Assembly (NCBI GenBank): GCA_036346355.1
Contig: CM070575.1
Span: forward strand, 59,773,915 to 59,837,914
Direction of reading: 5' to 3'
DNA from: Rhipidocladum racemiflorum
Taxonomy: Eukaryota; Streptophyta; Magnoliopsida; Poales; Poaceae
Length of the DNA stretch: 64,000 bases
A model generated the notes under the pieces. That model saw only the letters and a program-made list of their open reading frames with translations, did no database searches and was not told the DNA's origin. How positions within the stretch are numbered: position 1 is the first letter of the stretch; every line of letters begins with the position of its first letter. This document shows, one piece after another, positions 24,694 to 36,136 of this stretch. The translations under genes and the position numbers were made by a program.

Positions 24694-25099
24694 CTGCAGA
24701 ATCGACCGGCGGTGAAATCAAGAAAAGATCAGATTTTGATCCGCGGGGTTTCTTGATCGGATCCCACCGCCGCTGCCTGATCTGGCGGGAGGAGTTAGAT
24801 TTAGGGGAAGGGACTACAGGTCGTACCGAGATCGGGGAGTCGGCGGCGAGGCGACGCTCGGTCGCCGAGGGGTCGGGAGCGGGCGAGAGATGGGGGTGGA
24901 GGACGCCGACGGAACGCGAGGCGAGGAGAATACGAAGGGATGAAATTTTAGCTTTTGTTTTTTTGCCCACCAAACACATTTCATTTTACAAATATGCTCC
25001 TTCAGAATATATTTGCACAAAGGTCCCTCCTCGACACATCGTGCTCTCGTACCAAGGCGGCGACGGCTCTGAAGTCTGAACTTGGCAGAAGGGACCTAC
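24694..25099 (-). promoter_or_regulatory. Sec24 5' UTR intron, first exon and proximal promoter
   Basis: A likely intron runs from 24826 to 24694 on the minus strand, with donor CTCG/GTACGA and acceptor CTGCAG/GTGCTC, 12 bases before the ATG. A GC-rich untranslated exon lies above 24827. AT-rich sequence at about 25006-25016 (AAATATATTC on the minus strand) is a weak TATA candidate. The hAT element begins at 25100, leaving less than 300 bases of native sequence upstream of the untranslated exon. Start site and intron need transcript evidence. Confidence 0.4.
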
Positions 25100-25902
25100 T
25101 AGGGATGTAATCGAATCGGATACGGTCGAATATCGTTCTATTCGCATCTGTATCTGTATTTTTTATCGAATACAGAATCGAATACAAATGATGTTGAATA
25201 TAGAATCGAATACGAATTATACAGGATAATATCGGTTACGAATACAGATCAAATACGGATCGGAATCAACATGGATACAAATAATATTAGTCGGATATTT
25301 TAAAATCCAATTTCGGTTTTTTTCGAAAATCAGTCCAAATTTAAATTCAAAATTAGGAATTTTAAGAAATAAGAAAATGTCAAAATTAAAAAAATTTGTG
25401 CACAAATATTTTTAAATTAGTACAAATTCAAAATTTCTAAATTTAAATTGAAAATTAGGAGAAATATCAATAAAAAATTTGAGAATTTCATTTAAATTCC
25501 AACTGGTATTTGAAAATAAATTACATTTAAAATTTGTTTTTAATGCACCATCAAATTTATTTAATCTACTATGAAAACTACTCAAATTTATAAGCAGTGG
25601 TCTATAGTGGATAGTGATAGTCTAATATACTTTCAGTGTCAAGTCTCGCCTCTTTGAAACGTGTTATTCGGATAATATCCGTATGTCATATTCGGATATT
25701 ATCCGAACAAAATCTCGGATATTCCGTATCTGTCGGATAATCAGTGTTCCATATCCGTATCCGTATCCATATAAATTATCTGTATCCATATCCTTATCCG
25801 AGAAATCAACTGGATATATGTGAAACTATCCAAATCATCATCCAAATCAATTCAGTCGGTCGGTCGGTCGGTCGAAAAATATCCGTACCAGTTCCATCCC
25901 TA
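25100..25902. mobile_element. Non-autonomous hAT element (Ac/Ds-like)
   Basis: The termini are TAGGGATG at 25100 and CATCCCTA at 25895-25902, like Ac/Ds ends. The flanks GGACCTAC (25092-25099) and AGACCTAC (25903-25910) form an 8-bp target duplication with one mismatch, the hAT hallmark. The interior is AT-rich, with repeated variants of GGATATTATCCG and CGAATACG near the ends, and a short GGTC repeat (about 25857-25875). No transposase frame is present. It sits immediately upstream of the Sec24 5' region. Confidence 0.85.
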
Positions 25903-25910
25903 AGACCTAC

Positions 25911-26888
25911 CAAGCAAACCGATCTCACTAAGTAGTTGCATGCCATATGCCATCCTGCATAGCTCGGTTGGGACTTAAGTAGCCATTTAATTAAGCAAAG
26001 TCAACTTAATTAGTGATTTAATTGAGTGATTAAATAATTAATGTGATTAATTAAATGACTAATCAAGTTAATTAGTTGATGAGCTTGCCCAAGAGAGGTA
26101 GTTCGACATGACAACTTGCCGCACTTCTATAGTGCGGCAGGTGATACTATCACTTATCGTGTCTTCTGCGGTTGAGGAGGAGATTATTTTTGTAAATTTA
26201 TTTAGAGGGAACCAGATTTGCAAAAAAAAAATGTTAGAAGACTAGAAAAAGAAGTCTTCTAAAGGGAGATGGGAAAGAAGGGAAGTGATATAGGGTGGTC
26301 CGATCTTGCAATGACAATGATCACATGAATAGTTGTGATAACTCGAAGATAGCAACATGATCCAAAGATGAAGCAACCTTGCATCAAGCATACGACCACA
26401 ATAGCATCAATCATATCACAACCCTCACAATAATCCAATCCACACAACTAGCACGGAGGCGAGCGCATGGAGAAGTTGACCATGACCGATCAATCCAAGC
26501 AATCTCAAAGAAATCGCAAGAACAATAGAGGCAAGAACACTTAGTTCTAAAAAAATGATAAAAAAATCCACTATATCAATCTCAAAACATAAATTCATGG
26601 TCCACGTTGTCTTCTAATGCTTCTTCCTTCTGGCGCCCTTCCTCCCACTGGATACTGTCTTCTCTTTAATCTTTGTAAACAATTAGCATCCATGTGCTTA
26701 GCCGTAAAGATGTCCTCATCATCCTCCCCCTTCAAGAAAAGTCATCCTCAGCTCTAGCTCATTGTTAAGCTCACCAAGTGATTAAGAAAGTTGTTGTGTC
26801 TGCACATCATTATAAACAACACTCAAAATAGATGGTAAAATGCTAGTTGCCTCACTCCTAGCATCTACTTCGAAATTATGCACTCTTA
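25911..26888. other. AT-rich spacer with remnants of a retroelement 3' region
   Basis: No gene is supported. 25975-26090 is dominated by TTAATTA-type runs. On the minus strand, sequence just below the protease pseudogene contains a purine run GAAGGGGGAGGATGATGAGG at about 26725-26744, which could be a polypurine tract, followed by unassigned sequence. No reverse transcriptase or integrase is recognisable, suggesting an internal deletion or gag-protease-only derivative. Confidence 0.35.
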
Positions 26889-28509
26889 CTAATAGGGTAG
26901 ATTTGGCTGTAGATTTTCACTCTTAATTTTGTGATTTTCTCTCTCATGTACATCCTTCGGAGACATAGGAATCAAAGTGCATATTTTTCCCCAAAAAGTA
27001 AATGTATACTGATTTGTCTTACCGTCATGAACTGAACTACAATCATATTGCCATGGTTGTCCCGATAGCATGTGACGCGCCTTCATTGGTAGCACATCAC
27101 ATATCACTTCATCTTTATACTTATCAATGAAAAACAATACCCGAACAGCATGTGTCACCTTAAGAATTCCACATTCATTCAACCAATCAACTTGATAAGC
27201 ATTAGGTTTCTTGAACATAGACAATATCAATGTCTTTACCATGTCAAGACTAGCGAGATTTTGGTTACTACCACCATCAATAATAAAAGTATACACCTCA
27301 CTCTTGACCTTACCTTGAATATGGAAGATGTCATTTATTTGACTTGTGCCTAAGCACTCTTCACCTTCCTTGTGTATTCACTGAATAGTGAGTGTTGGCC
27401 ATGGCTCAAAAGATAAGTCATCATAATCTAACTCGCCATCACCATCAGATTTAGCTTCTTCTTCCTTCTCACTTTCAGAACAATACTCGTCAGTTTCGTT
27501 AACAATCATAGTATGTTTATTAGGGCATTCTCATCTTATGACCTTTACTATGACATTTAAAATATGTAATATTGCTGATCCTAACAGTAGAAACAGCACT
27601 ACCATCAGCCTTACTCCCGAGTTTACTTACCGAACTTACTGTTTTAAAAACATCTATTTGGATAGGTTGTGCTGGTTTAAAAGATGAACTAGCACAAACT
27701 TCTTACTGATTTGGACAATTCCAAGTGGATGAAGATGAGTAGGACCGGCCGCCTTTGGATTTCCTTAGCAGTTGTTATTCAGTCTGTATGGCTTGATGCA
27801 CTAACTCTTGAAGATTAACATACGGGTGCATCTCGACACAGTCCTGAATATCTTCATTGAGTGCCTCCACAAAGCATGCCATAGTAGCCTCCCCTTGTTC
27901 ATGCATCACTACATGTATCAAAAGCATCTCCATCTCTTTCCAATATTAATCAATGGAGATATTACCTTGTTTCAATCGTTGTAGCTTAGTATGTATAGTT
28001 TGTGTGTAGTATGGTGGCAAGAATCTCTCTCGCATGATATTCTTCATAGCAGCCCAAGTCATCAGTCTTCTACATTCCTTGTTCAATTGATCCCACCAAA
28101 CCAAGCATATTCAGTGAATTCAATTAAAGCAACACGTACCTTCTTTTCTTATCCATTGTATATTTGATCAACATGCATCACCCACTCTAGGTACTTCTCC
28201 CGGGTTAGTTCTGCCCGTGAATGATGGTATGGAACTTTTGAGTTTTCCCAAACCATCATCATCTCAACCTCATCCATAGCCATTGTTATGCCCATGGATA
28301 CCTCCTCCTATGTGACCACCACCACGTTTATGGTGATTGAAACCACGCCGATGGTCATAATTGTGGTAATTCCTATCAAAAGCACCATCAAGAATAGTAT
28401 CGAAGTTATAGTCCTGCAAATCATCATCAAAATTATTTTGTACATGTGGATGTAATCGTGGTGGAAGAACGGGGAGAGCAGCAGCTCTATGTTCGGTTTG
28501 GAGGCCTTG
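26889..28509 (-). pseudogene. gag-protease of a second chromovirus lineage (CRM/Reina-like), broken
   Basis: Reading down the minus strand from 28509: a Gag region with LTREKYLEWVMHVDQIYN near 28155-28205, a decayed zinc knuckle YFKCHSKGHKM near 27530-27570, an acidic spacer, then a protease-like domain in the frame 26889-27296 (IIDGGSNQNLASLDMVKTL, with CDVLPMKARHML downstream). Many stops and frameshifts break it. The layout matches CRM/Reina-type Gag-Pol, distinct from the Tekay-type elements. The N-terminal part lies at 56773-57029; removing composite E joins the two at a shared Gln-Gly. Confidence 0.7.
28505..28509. repeat. Target-site duplication of composite E (CCTTG), left copy
   Basis: CCTTG at 28505-28509 recurs at 56768-56772, immediately outside LTR-type termini (TGTCGGGACCCG on the left, GGGGTGTTACA on the right). 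Removing everything from 28510 to 56772 restores an uninterrupted CRM-like gag frame. This ties together two sites 28 kb apart. Confidence 0.88.
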
Positions 28510-29168
28510 TGTCGGGACCCGAATTTGCAAATCCGGACCCTCTGTGTATTCAGCACTAGTCCAAGATCACGCTAGTGCACACAGTCTCAACATCGGTAAA
28601 TATCACAATCATACTCAACGAAATAGAAAGTACCTTAATTGTAGTGACCAAACGGGTTGCTCGACCTTATGGTCAAGTTACAAATATACGCCTCGCAGGG
28701 CGAAGATTTATTAAAAGAGAAATAACTGCAGCGGAAAAAAGTAGATTTCGTGGCGCCATCCAGTATACCACAGGTAACTGACTGGGCTCGCTCCCTAGTT
28801 TGACGGCTCCTCCTGGTACTCTTCCTCCAAAGCCGACGTAGACTCTTCTTCAACTGATGTTGTATTGTGGCAAGGGTGAGTACTTGGTACTCAGCAAGTC
28901 ATGCACAGAATGCAAACTAATATTCTACATGCATGGCTTAGTACAAAGGATAGGCTAACAAGTTCATTTGCAGTAAAGTAGCATGAGTAAATACAATAAT
29001 AGATTGCAAAGCGGTAAAACGTTAATGAATAGATTACTTTTCACAATGATCTCACAAATAAAGTAATTTCCCAATCCTAGGTCCAATTCATCATTTCAAC
29101 CAACCATTCTTCCAAAATGAGTCATTTTTATGAAAGTCTAACCCTTGACTGTAATTCCCGAGCAATGT
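28510..29168 (-). repeat. E LTR, first piece
   Basis: Begins TGTCGGGACCCG and matches the same region of the A, B and C LTRs up to the sequence TTCCCGAGCAATGT, where solo LTR F interrupts it. Continues at 32784. Confidence 0.85.
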
Positions 29169-32100
29169 TGGAACACCCCAAAATTTTGCTTTTCTTAAAT
29201 TCAAGTGTGATTTGGCACTTTGGTGAATTTTTGGAATTTTCTGGAATTTATTTAGATTTATTTGGAATTTATTTGAATTTATTCCCTTTTCAAATAATTA
29301 AAGAATTTAACTTTGCAAATAAATTTTTGTTGGAAATATTCCAAAATGTTCCAAAATATTTTCTAGATTTTTTCTGGTTTTTTCTGAGTATTTTACTATT
29401 TTTAATGAATTAAATAAATTTCTGGGAATTAATTGAATTTCTGGGAATTAATTGAATTATTTAATCGCTGGAAAACCGAGTTGGTTTGTACTGTTCATCC
29501 GACCGGACCCGAGTCTGAGTCAGACTCGAGTCCGACCCGAGCCACCTGCCTGGCCGAACCCGCCGCTTAACCACTAATCCTCTCGACCGTCCGATCAAGA
29601 TCGAACGGTCGAGATTGAGCCACGTCGCCCAAACCCAAGCCCGACCGAGCCAGCCACGTCGCCCGAGCCGAACCCGAGCACAAACCCTCGCACCGTTGGA
29701 TCTTGATCCAACGGCTCGCGTTGAGCCACGTCACCCAATCCGAATCCAATTCAGATTCCGCCGCCAATCGGTGTGGGCTACGGTTTCGCGAAGTTTCACG
29801 GACGCCGAGGGCCCTATTTAATCTTGTGCCGCCGCCCATGCCGGTAGCCGACTTAAATGCGCACCCGTAGCCCTAGCTCACGTCGAATGAGCCGCCGCCG
29901 TTTGCCCGCACGAGCTCGCCGTAGTTAGTCTTGCACTCGCCATGATTGTCGGCCCGGTCATGCCGTCAGCCGTCCTCCGCCGCCGTTGAGCCCGAATCCG
30001 GGCAGGAAGGTCAAGCCGCGCCAGAGGGGACCTTTCACTTCGCCGGAATCGCGCCCAAACGCCGTCGGGCGTGTCGCCGTCCTCGTCTCCGGTGAGCCAG
30101 CTCCGCCGCGCGCCATCGCCGTCGATCGAGCTCCACCAACCATCCGATCCAGATCCAAGGGCCCAGAATCGTCCACGTCACCCCCCGGTGAGATCCACGT
30201 GCTAACCTCTAGATCTATTTCCAACCGTTAGATTTAGATCCAACGGCGTAGATTGTGCCACGTAGCCTTAACCGCACCGTACTAGATCCAATCTCAGTCG
30301 TTAGATCTAGATCGAACGGCTAGGGTTAGTCACGTTGTAATCTCCAGATTGGATCTTGACCGTCCGATCAAGATCGAACGGTCCAGATCAGCCGAGTAGG
30401 TTCTTAACACGTTAAGCCAGATCCGATCTGGGCCGTTGATTTTCAAATCAACGGCCGAGATTTAGCCACGTCTTGGGAAGGTGGCCGCGTCATCGGTAGC
30501 GATCCACGCCGATCGCCGGCGACGTCGGTCGCGTGACGTCAGCGTGGGACCCGCACTTCAGTGACCGCCGAACCGCACCATGACGTCATGCTGACGTCAC
30601 GGTGGGCTCAGCGTGTCGACCCACTCGGTGGCCGTCTTGGCGTCACCAGAGGGGCCCACCTGTCAGAGACACGAGCCGTGGACCGAGTCCACGGTGGACC
30701 GAGCCAAGCCGTGCGCCGGGTCCATGGACCCGAGGCGACGTGGCGGCTCCCGATTGGTCCACGTGTCATGCTGACGCAATAAATCCTTTTCCGAAAATGA
30801 AATTATTTATTTAATTCGGTTTATTGATTTTAAATATAGATCCAAACTTCAAACGCTTATAACTTTTGCGTTTCAACTCCGATTTGAGTGATTCAAATTT
30901 CTAAATTTTCATAAAAATGAGACTTACTCAAATATGAATTTTAATTAATTTTTGTTTATGAATATTTCTCTGTTTTTAATTAATTAATGTTTTCTTCAAA
31001 CTTTAAACGGTTATAACTTTTGCAGTTTAACTCCGAATTTGACGATTCCAGTTTCTAAAAATTCATAAAACTATGCTCTCTCTGTTTGTGAACCTTATTT
31101 GGATGTTTGAACAATTTTTGTCTACTGTTATTTATTTATTGCTATTTGCACGCTTTACGAGTAGACGTTGAAGTGCCCGAAGGCTTCGAAGGTGAAGTAT
31201 TGACTCAGGAGTCAGCTCAGGACCAAGAACAAGTACTCTTTGAAGGCAAGTTGTGCTTTGACCATGTTGATCCCATTTTCAAATTATTTTGGTTTAAGTT
31301 ATTGCATGCTAGTTTAATTAGAAAATGCTTTATTTAATTACGGGAAATTAGATAAGTGTCAAATTGCTGTATGACACCTTGGTTAATTAAATATGTGCCA
31401 TGACCCCTTGTCACCCTAGTTGAGGTTTAAATAGTTGGACATTTTAAAGTGCCAACATGGGAATTTAGATCATTGTAGTATATTGCTTAGACCTGCTACG
31501 TGCTCATGACATGATTTTGGACAATCAAATGTTAATATTGACTTAATGATATACTGAACCTGTTTTGGAAAGGTATCATGTGTTGTGATGTTGATGGCAC
31601 GTGGTGCTTGGTAATCAACTGGGGTTTGATAAATAGTTTTGACCGGGGTATGTGGCAAGAATGATCGGGTGGGCCAGTTGTGGCACCGGGAACGTTGCTT
31701 TGGTTCTTCGGGTAGTCTTGCCCTGGTCACCCTAAGGACTTAACCTTGCAAGCCTTTGAACTGAGTCAAACGTGGAACCACATGTCTGTAATGGGACGGA
31801 CCTGGTTGATTAAGTTGCTAATAACGTACCTGTGGGACCTCAGGATGTCAACTACACCCTTTGTGTAGTTTATGCGAGAGGCGTCAGGAGGCTGCGGCCA
31901 GTACCCATCTATGATGGTTTGGCCTAAACTTCGCCTTCGCTAAGGGAAGGGTTAGCGTGCAACACGGAGAGGACCCGATTGTCTTTGTTAGAAGTTTCTG
32001 AAAGACTTTGTTACGGACACTCGCCTTTGTGGTGTTTGGCTGTATCTTGTGGGTAAAGTGCATAACCTCTGCAGAGTGTAAAATCTATTCGAATAGCCGT

Positions 32101-32783
32101 GTCCGCGGTATTGGACATCGCTCGTGAATTACAGTCAAGGGTTAGACCTTCTTGAAAATAACTTGGACTTGGAGGGTCTGGTTTGGTTAGTAATGATGTT
32201 GATGGAAATGTGGATTAGAATCGGGAAAGATGTTTATTTAATTCCTGGAAAAGTTATTGATCTTATACCTGCTTCTACTGCTTTCGAATCTACTTATGCT
32301 ACTTGTCAAGATGTTGTTTATTGCAAATATACCCTGAGCTACTCCTTTGTACTAAGCCATGCATGTAGTATATTAGTTTGCATTCTGTGCATGACTTGCT
32401 GAGTACCAAGTACTCACCCTTGCCACAATACAACACTAGTTGAAGAAGAGTCTACACCAGCTTTGGGGGAGGAGCTCCAAGAGGAACCGTCTAACTAGGG
32501 AGCGAGCCCAATCAGTTGCCTGTGGTATACTGGATGGCGCCACGAAGTTATCTTATTTTCCGCTGCAGTTATTTCTCTCTTATTGAGTTTTCGCCCTGCG
32601 TGGCATATATTTGTAACTTGACCATAAGGTCGAGCAACCCGTTGGTTAACTATTTAAGGTACTTTATTATTTCGTTGAGTATGATTGTGATATTTACCAA
32701 TGTTGAGACTGTGTGCACTAGCGCGTTCCTGGACTAGTGCTGAATACACAGAGGGTCCGGATTTGCAAATTCGGGTCCCGACA
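29169..32783 (+). mobile_element. Solo LTR F, plus orientation
   Basis: A 3615-bp LTR in the opposite orientation to A, B and C. It starts TGGAACACCCC (family consensus TGTAACACCCC) and ends GGTCCCGACA. The flanks AATGT (29164-29168) and ATTGT (32784-32788) are a 5-bp duplication with one mismatch. No internal region follows, so it is a solo LTR left by LTR-LTR recombination. It carries TGACGTCA motifs (about 30536-30600) and palindromes (29694-29716, 30228-30320). Confidence 0.85.
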
Positions 32784-33024
32784 ATTGTCCAATGCCGCGG
32801 ACACGGCTATTCAAATAGATTTTACACTCTGCAGAGGTTATGCACTTTACCCACAAGATACAGCCAAACACCACAAAGGCGAGCGTCCGTAACAAAGCCT
32901 TTCGGAAACTTCTAACAGCACAAGTGGGCCTCCCCGGTTATTGCACACTAACCCTTCCCTAGCGAAGGCGAAGTTTAGGCCAATTAACCGTTAGATGGGT
33001 ACCTGGCCGCAGCCCCGGTACGCT
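32784..33024 (-). repeat. E LTR, second piece
   Basis: Resumes the E LTR exactly where 29168 stopped (TGTCCAATGCCGCGG) and runs to CCCCGGTACGCT, where element B begins at 33025. Confidence 0.82.
33020..33024. repeat. Target-site duplication of element B (ACGCT), left copy
   Basis: ACGCT at 33020-33024 recurs at 44410-44414, directly outside both LTR ends of B. The E LTR continues across the pair. Confidence 0.92.
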
Positions 33025-36000
33025 TGTCGGGACCCCGAATTTGCAAATCCGGACCCTCTGTGTATTCAGCACTAGTCCAGGAACGCGCTAGTGCACACAG
33101 TCTTAACATCGGTAAATATCACAATCATACCAATCGATACTATCAAAGTACTTTATTAAATAAAAGGGTTACTTGACCTTATGGCCAAGATACAAATATA
33201 TATGCCTTGCAAGGCGAAACTTATTAAAAGAGAAATAACAGCAGCGGAAAATCAAATAACTTCGTGGCGCCATCCAGTATACCACAGGCAACTGACTGGG
33301 CTCGCATCCCTAAGTAGACGGGTCCTCTTGGAGTTCCTCCTCCAAAGCTGGCGTAATCTCCTCTTCAACTGATATTGTGTTGAGGCAAGGGTGAGTACTT
33401 GGTACTCAGCAAGTCATGCACAGAATGCAAGCTAATAGACTATATGCATGGCTTGGTACAAAGGAATAGCACAAGGTATTTTTGCGATGCTTGACATTTG
33501 AAAAGTAGTATAAGTAGATTCGAGCGGTAGAAATGAGTAAAGCATAAATAACTTTTCAAGAAGTTTAACAAACATTTTTCCCATCCTAAACCATAATTCC
33601 ATCATCTTCCTTGTTAAACCAACCCATCTTTTCAAAACCAAGTTATTTTGTAAAGTCTATCCCTTGACTGTAATTCCCGAGCATTGTCGATCGTGGACTC
33701 GGCTATTCAAATAGATTCTACACTCTGGCAGAGGTTATGCACTTTACCCACAAGATACACAAACACCACAAAGGCGAGTTCAGTGAATAAAGCCTTCTAA
33801 GCCTCAAACAACACAGTGGTCCTCTCCGGTTCAGGCTCTACACCATCCCTTCCCTTAGCCAAGGCGAAGTATGGGACCAACACACCGATTAGATGGGTAT
33901 CGGCCCACGGCCACGATACGCCCCCGCACAATCACACAAAAGGTGTAATCGACACCCTGAGGCTCCACAAGTGAGTCCTTAGCGACTTAGTCAACTAGGG
34001 CCGTCCCATTCCGACCATGTGGTTGCAAGTATGACCCGGTTCAAAGGCTTGCAAGGTTAAGTCCTTAGAGTGACCAGGGCAAGACTACCCGAAACCAAAT
34101 CAACACTCCCAATGCCACAACCGGCCCACCTGACATTACTCTTGCCACATGCCCTTGGCCGAAATCGCTTATCAAACCCCGCTTGATTACCATGCACCAC
34201 GTGCCATCAACATCACATGATACTTTTCCAAAACAGGTTCAATATATCATTAAGTCCATATTAGCATTTGATTGTCCAAAATCATGTCATGAGCACGTGC
34301 GTGTCTAAGCGAAAGATACTACAACGGTCTAAACCCATGTTGGCAATTTAATAATGTCCAACTAGTAAACCACAACTAGGGTGACAAGGGATCATGGCAC
34401 ATACTTAAGTAATCAAGGTGTCATATAGCAAATTGGTATTTATCTAACCCCCACGTTTAAACAAAGTATCTTTCTAATTGAACTAGCATGCAATAGTTTA
34501 AATCAAAGTAGATTTTCGAAATAGGATCAACATGGTCAAAGCACAACTTGCCTTCAAAAAGTACTTGCTCTTGGTCTTGAGTTGGATCCTGAGTCAATAC
34601 TTCTCCTTCGAATAATTAAGGCACTTCAACGTCTACTCGTAAATCGTGCAAATATCAAATACACAAATAAACACTAGGCAAAAGATCCCAAAACTCCAAA
34701 TAAAATCCATAAACAGAGAGAACATAATTTTCTGGATTTTTAGAAACTGGAATCGTCAAATTTGGAGTTAAAACGCAAAAGTTATGATTATTTAAAGTTT
34801 AAATAATCAATTAAATAATTTTACAGAGAAAAACTTTAGTCCAAAAATTAAATAAAATTCATATTTAGGTAGATCTAAATTTTATACAAATTTAGAAATT
34901 TGAATCACTCAAATCGGAGTTGAAACGCAAAAGTTATAAGCGTTTGAAGTTTGAATCTAAATTTGAATCAATATTTCGAATTAATAAATCATTTTCTTTT
35001 TCGGAAATTAATTATTGCGTCAGCATGGACACGTGTCGGCCTGTGATTGGTCCACAGTGACTCTGTCGGCGTCGATCGAACGGTCTCCACGATGACGTCA
35101 GCATGACGTCATCATGCCACGTGGCATGCTCCGGGTGCTGCCACGTGTCTCGGTCCATGGACTGGGTCCACGGTGACGCCCGGCCCATGGTGGACGCGGC
35201 CTATGGCTACAGAGGCTGACACGCGGGTCCCACCGTCGATGGAGTCACGTGCACGGTGAAGCTCTCTCGGGCGAGAGCAGCGACATGCGGCCCTGCATGT
35301 CGGTGACACGATCACGCCAGTTCGGCCGGCACGCACGGGCCCGGCTGTCGATGACTCAACGCCGCGGCGCGGCGGCTACGTGGCATGATCACGGCCGTTG
35401 GATCTAGATCCAGCGGTCTAGATCTACCTAGGTAAACGCAGTTTCCGGCCGCGTGGCGATCGTGGGCGTTGGATCTTGATCCAACGGTCTAGATCCAATC
35501 TGTCTTCTAAAGCCTCGGAAACGTGGACTCACCGTGATCGTCGGATGGTGATCGAGCAGGGCGACAAGCCAGCGGTGGCGGCGCTAGTTGAGGTCTGGCC
35601 GGACTTGAGGCGACGACACACGGGGACGGCGCCACGAGTAGATCCGGCGAAGGGAGAGGTCGGGTCGGTGCGTCTCGGTCCGGATCACGAATCGGGACTT
35701 GGGTGCGGCGGAGGTGGCTCGGCAGCGATGGCTGACCAAAACCAGCGGCGCAAAGCAACCGGCGAGGAATCGCGCACGGCGAGACGCAGCGGAGGTGGCG
35801 GCCGGGGCAAGTTGTCAGCGCAGGCAAGGGCGAACCTCGGGGCTGCTCCGGCATTAAATAGCCCGGCGTTTGCGAGAAAGCCCTAACTGTGTCCCGCTCG
35901 GTCACGGCGAGATCACCGGCTCGGATTCGGATGAGGACGACGCGACCGGATGCCGCCCACGTGTCCCGTGACGGACGGTCCACACGCTCTCGCGACGCGG

Positions 36001-36136
36001 CGCACGCACGGCCGTTGGATCTAGATCCAACGGTCGTGGTCCAGGGTTAGAGTTGGGTTCGGCGACGCGGTTCGACCGAATCAAAAGGCTCGGTCGGGTT
36101 CGGGTCGGACTCGAGTCCGACTCGGTCGGTTGAACA
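33025..36136 (-). repeat. 3' LTR of element B, truncated
   Basis: Begins TGTCGGGACC and follows the right LTR (41009-44409) until GGTCGGTTGAACA. It then joins internal sequence GGTTTGGAAACTC, so about 315 bases of LTR plus the polypurine tract are missing. Contains ACGTCA motifs near 35092-35118 and palindromes near 35395-35490 and 36011-36035. Confidence 0.88.

Noticed and set aside
24134..24979. Minus-strand 281-codon frame and plus-strand 154-codon frame (24615-25079) at the 5' end of Sec24
   Set aside because: They overlap the Sec24 first coding exon in other frames or run through its 5' UTR intron, and show only Arg/Pro/Ala-rich composition expected of GC-rich shadows.
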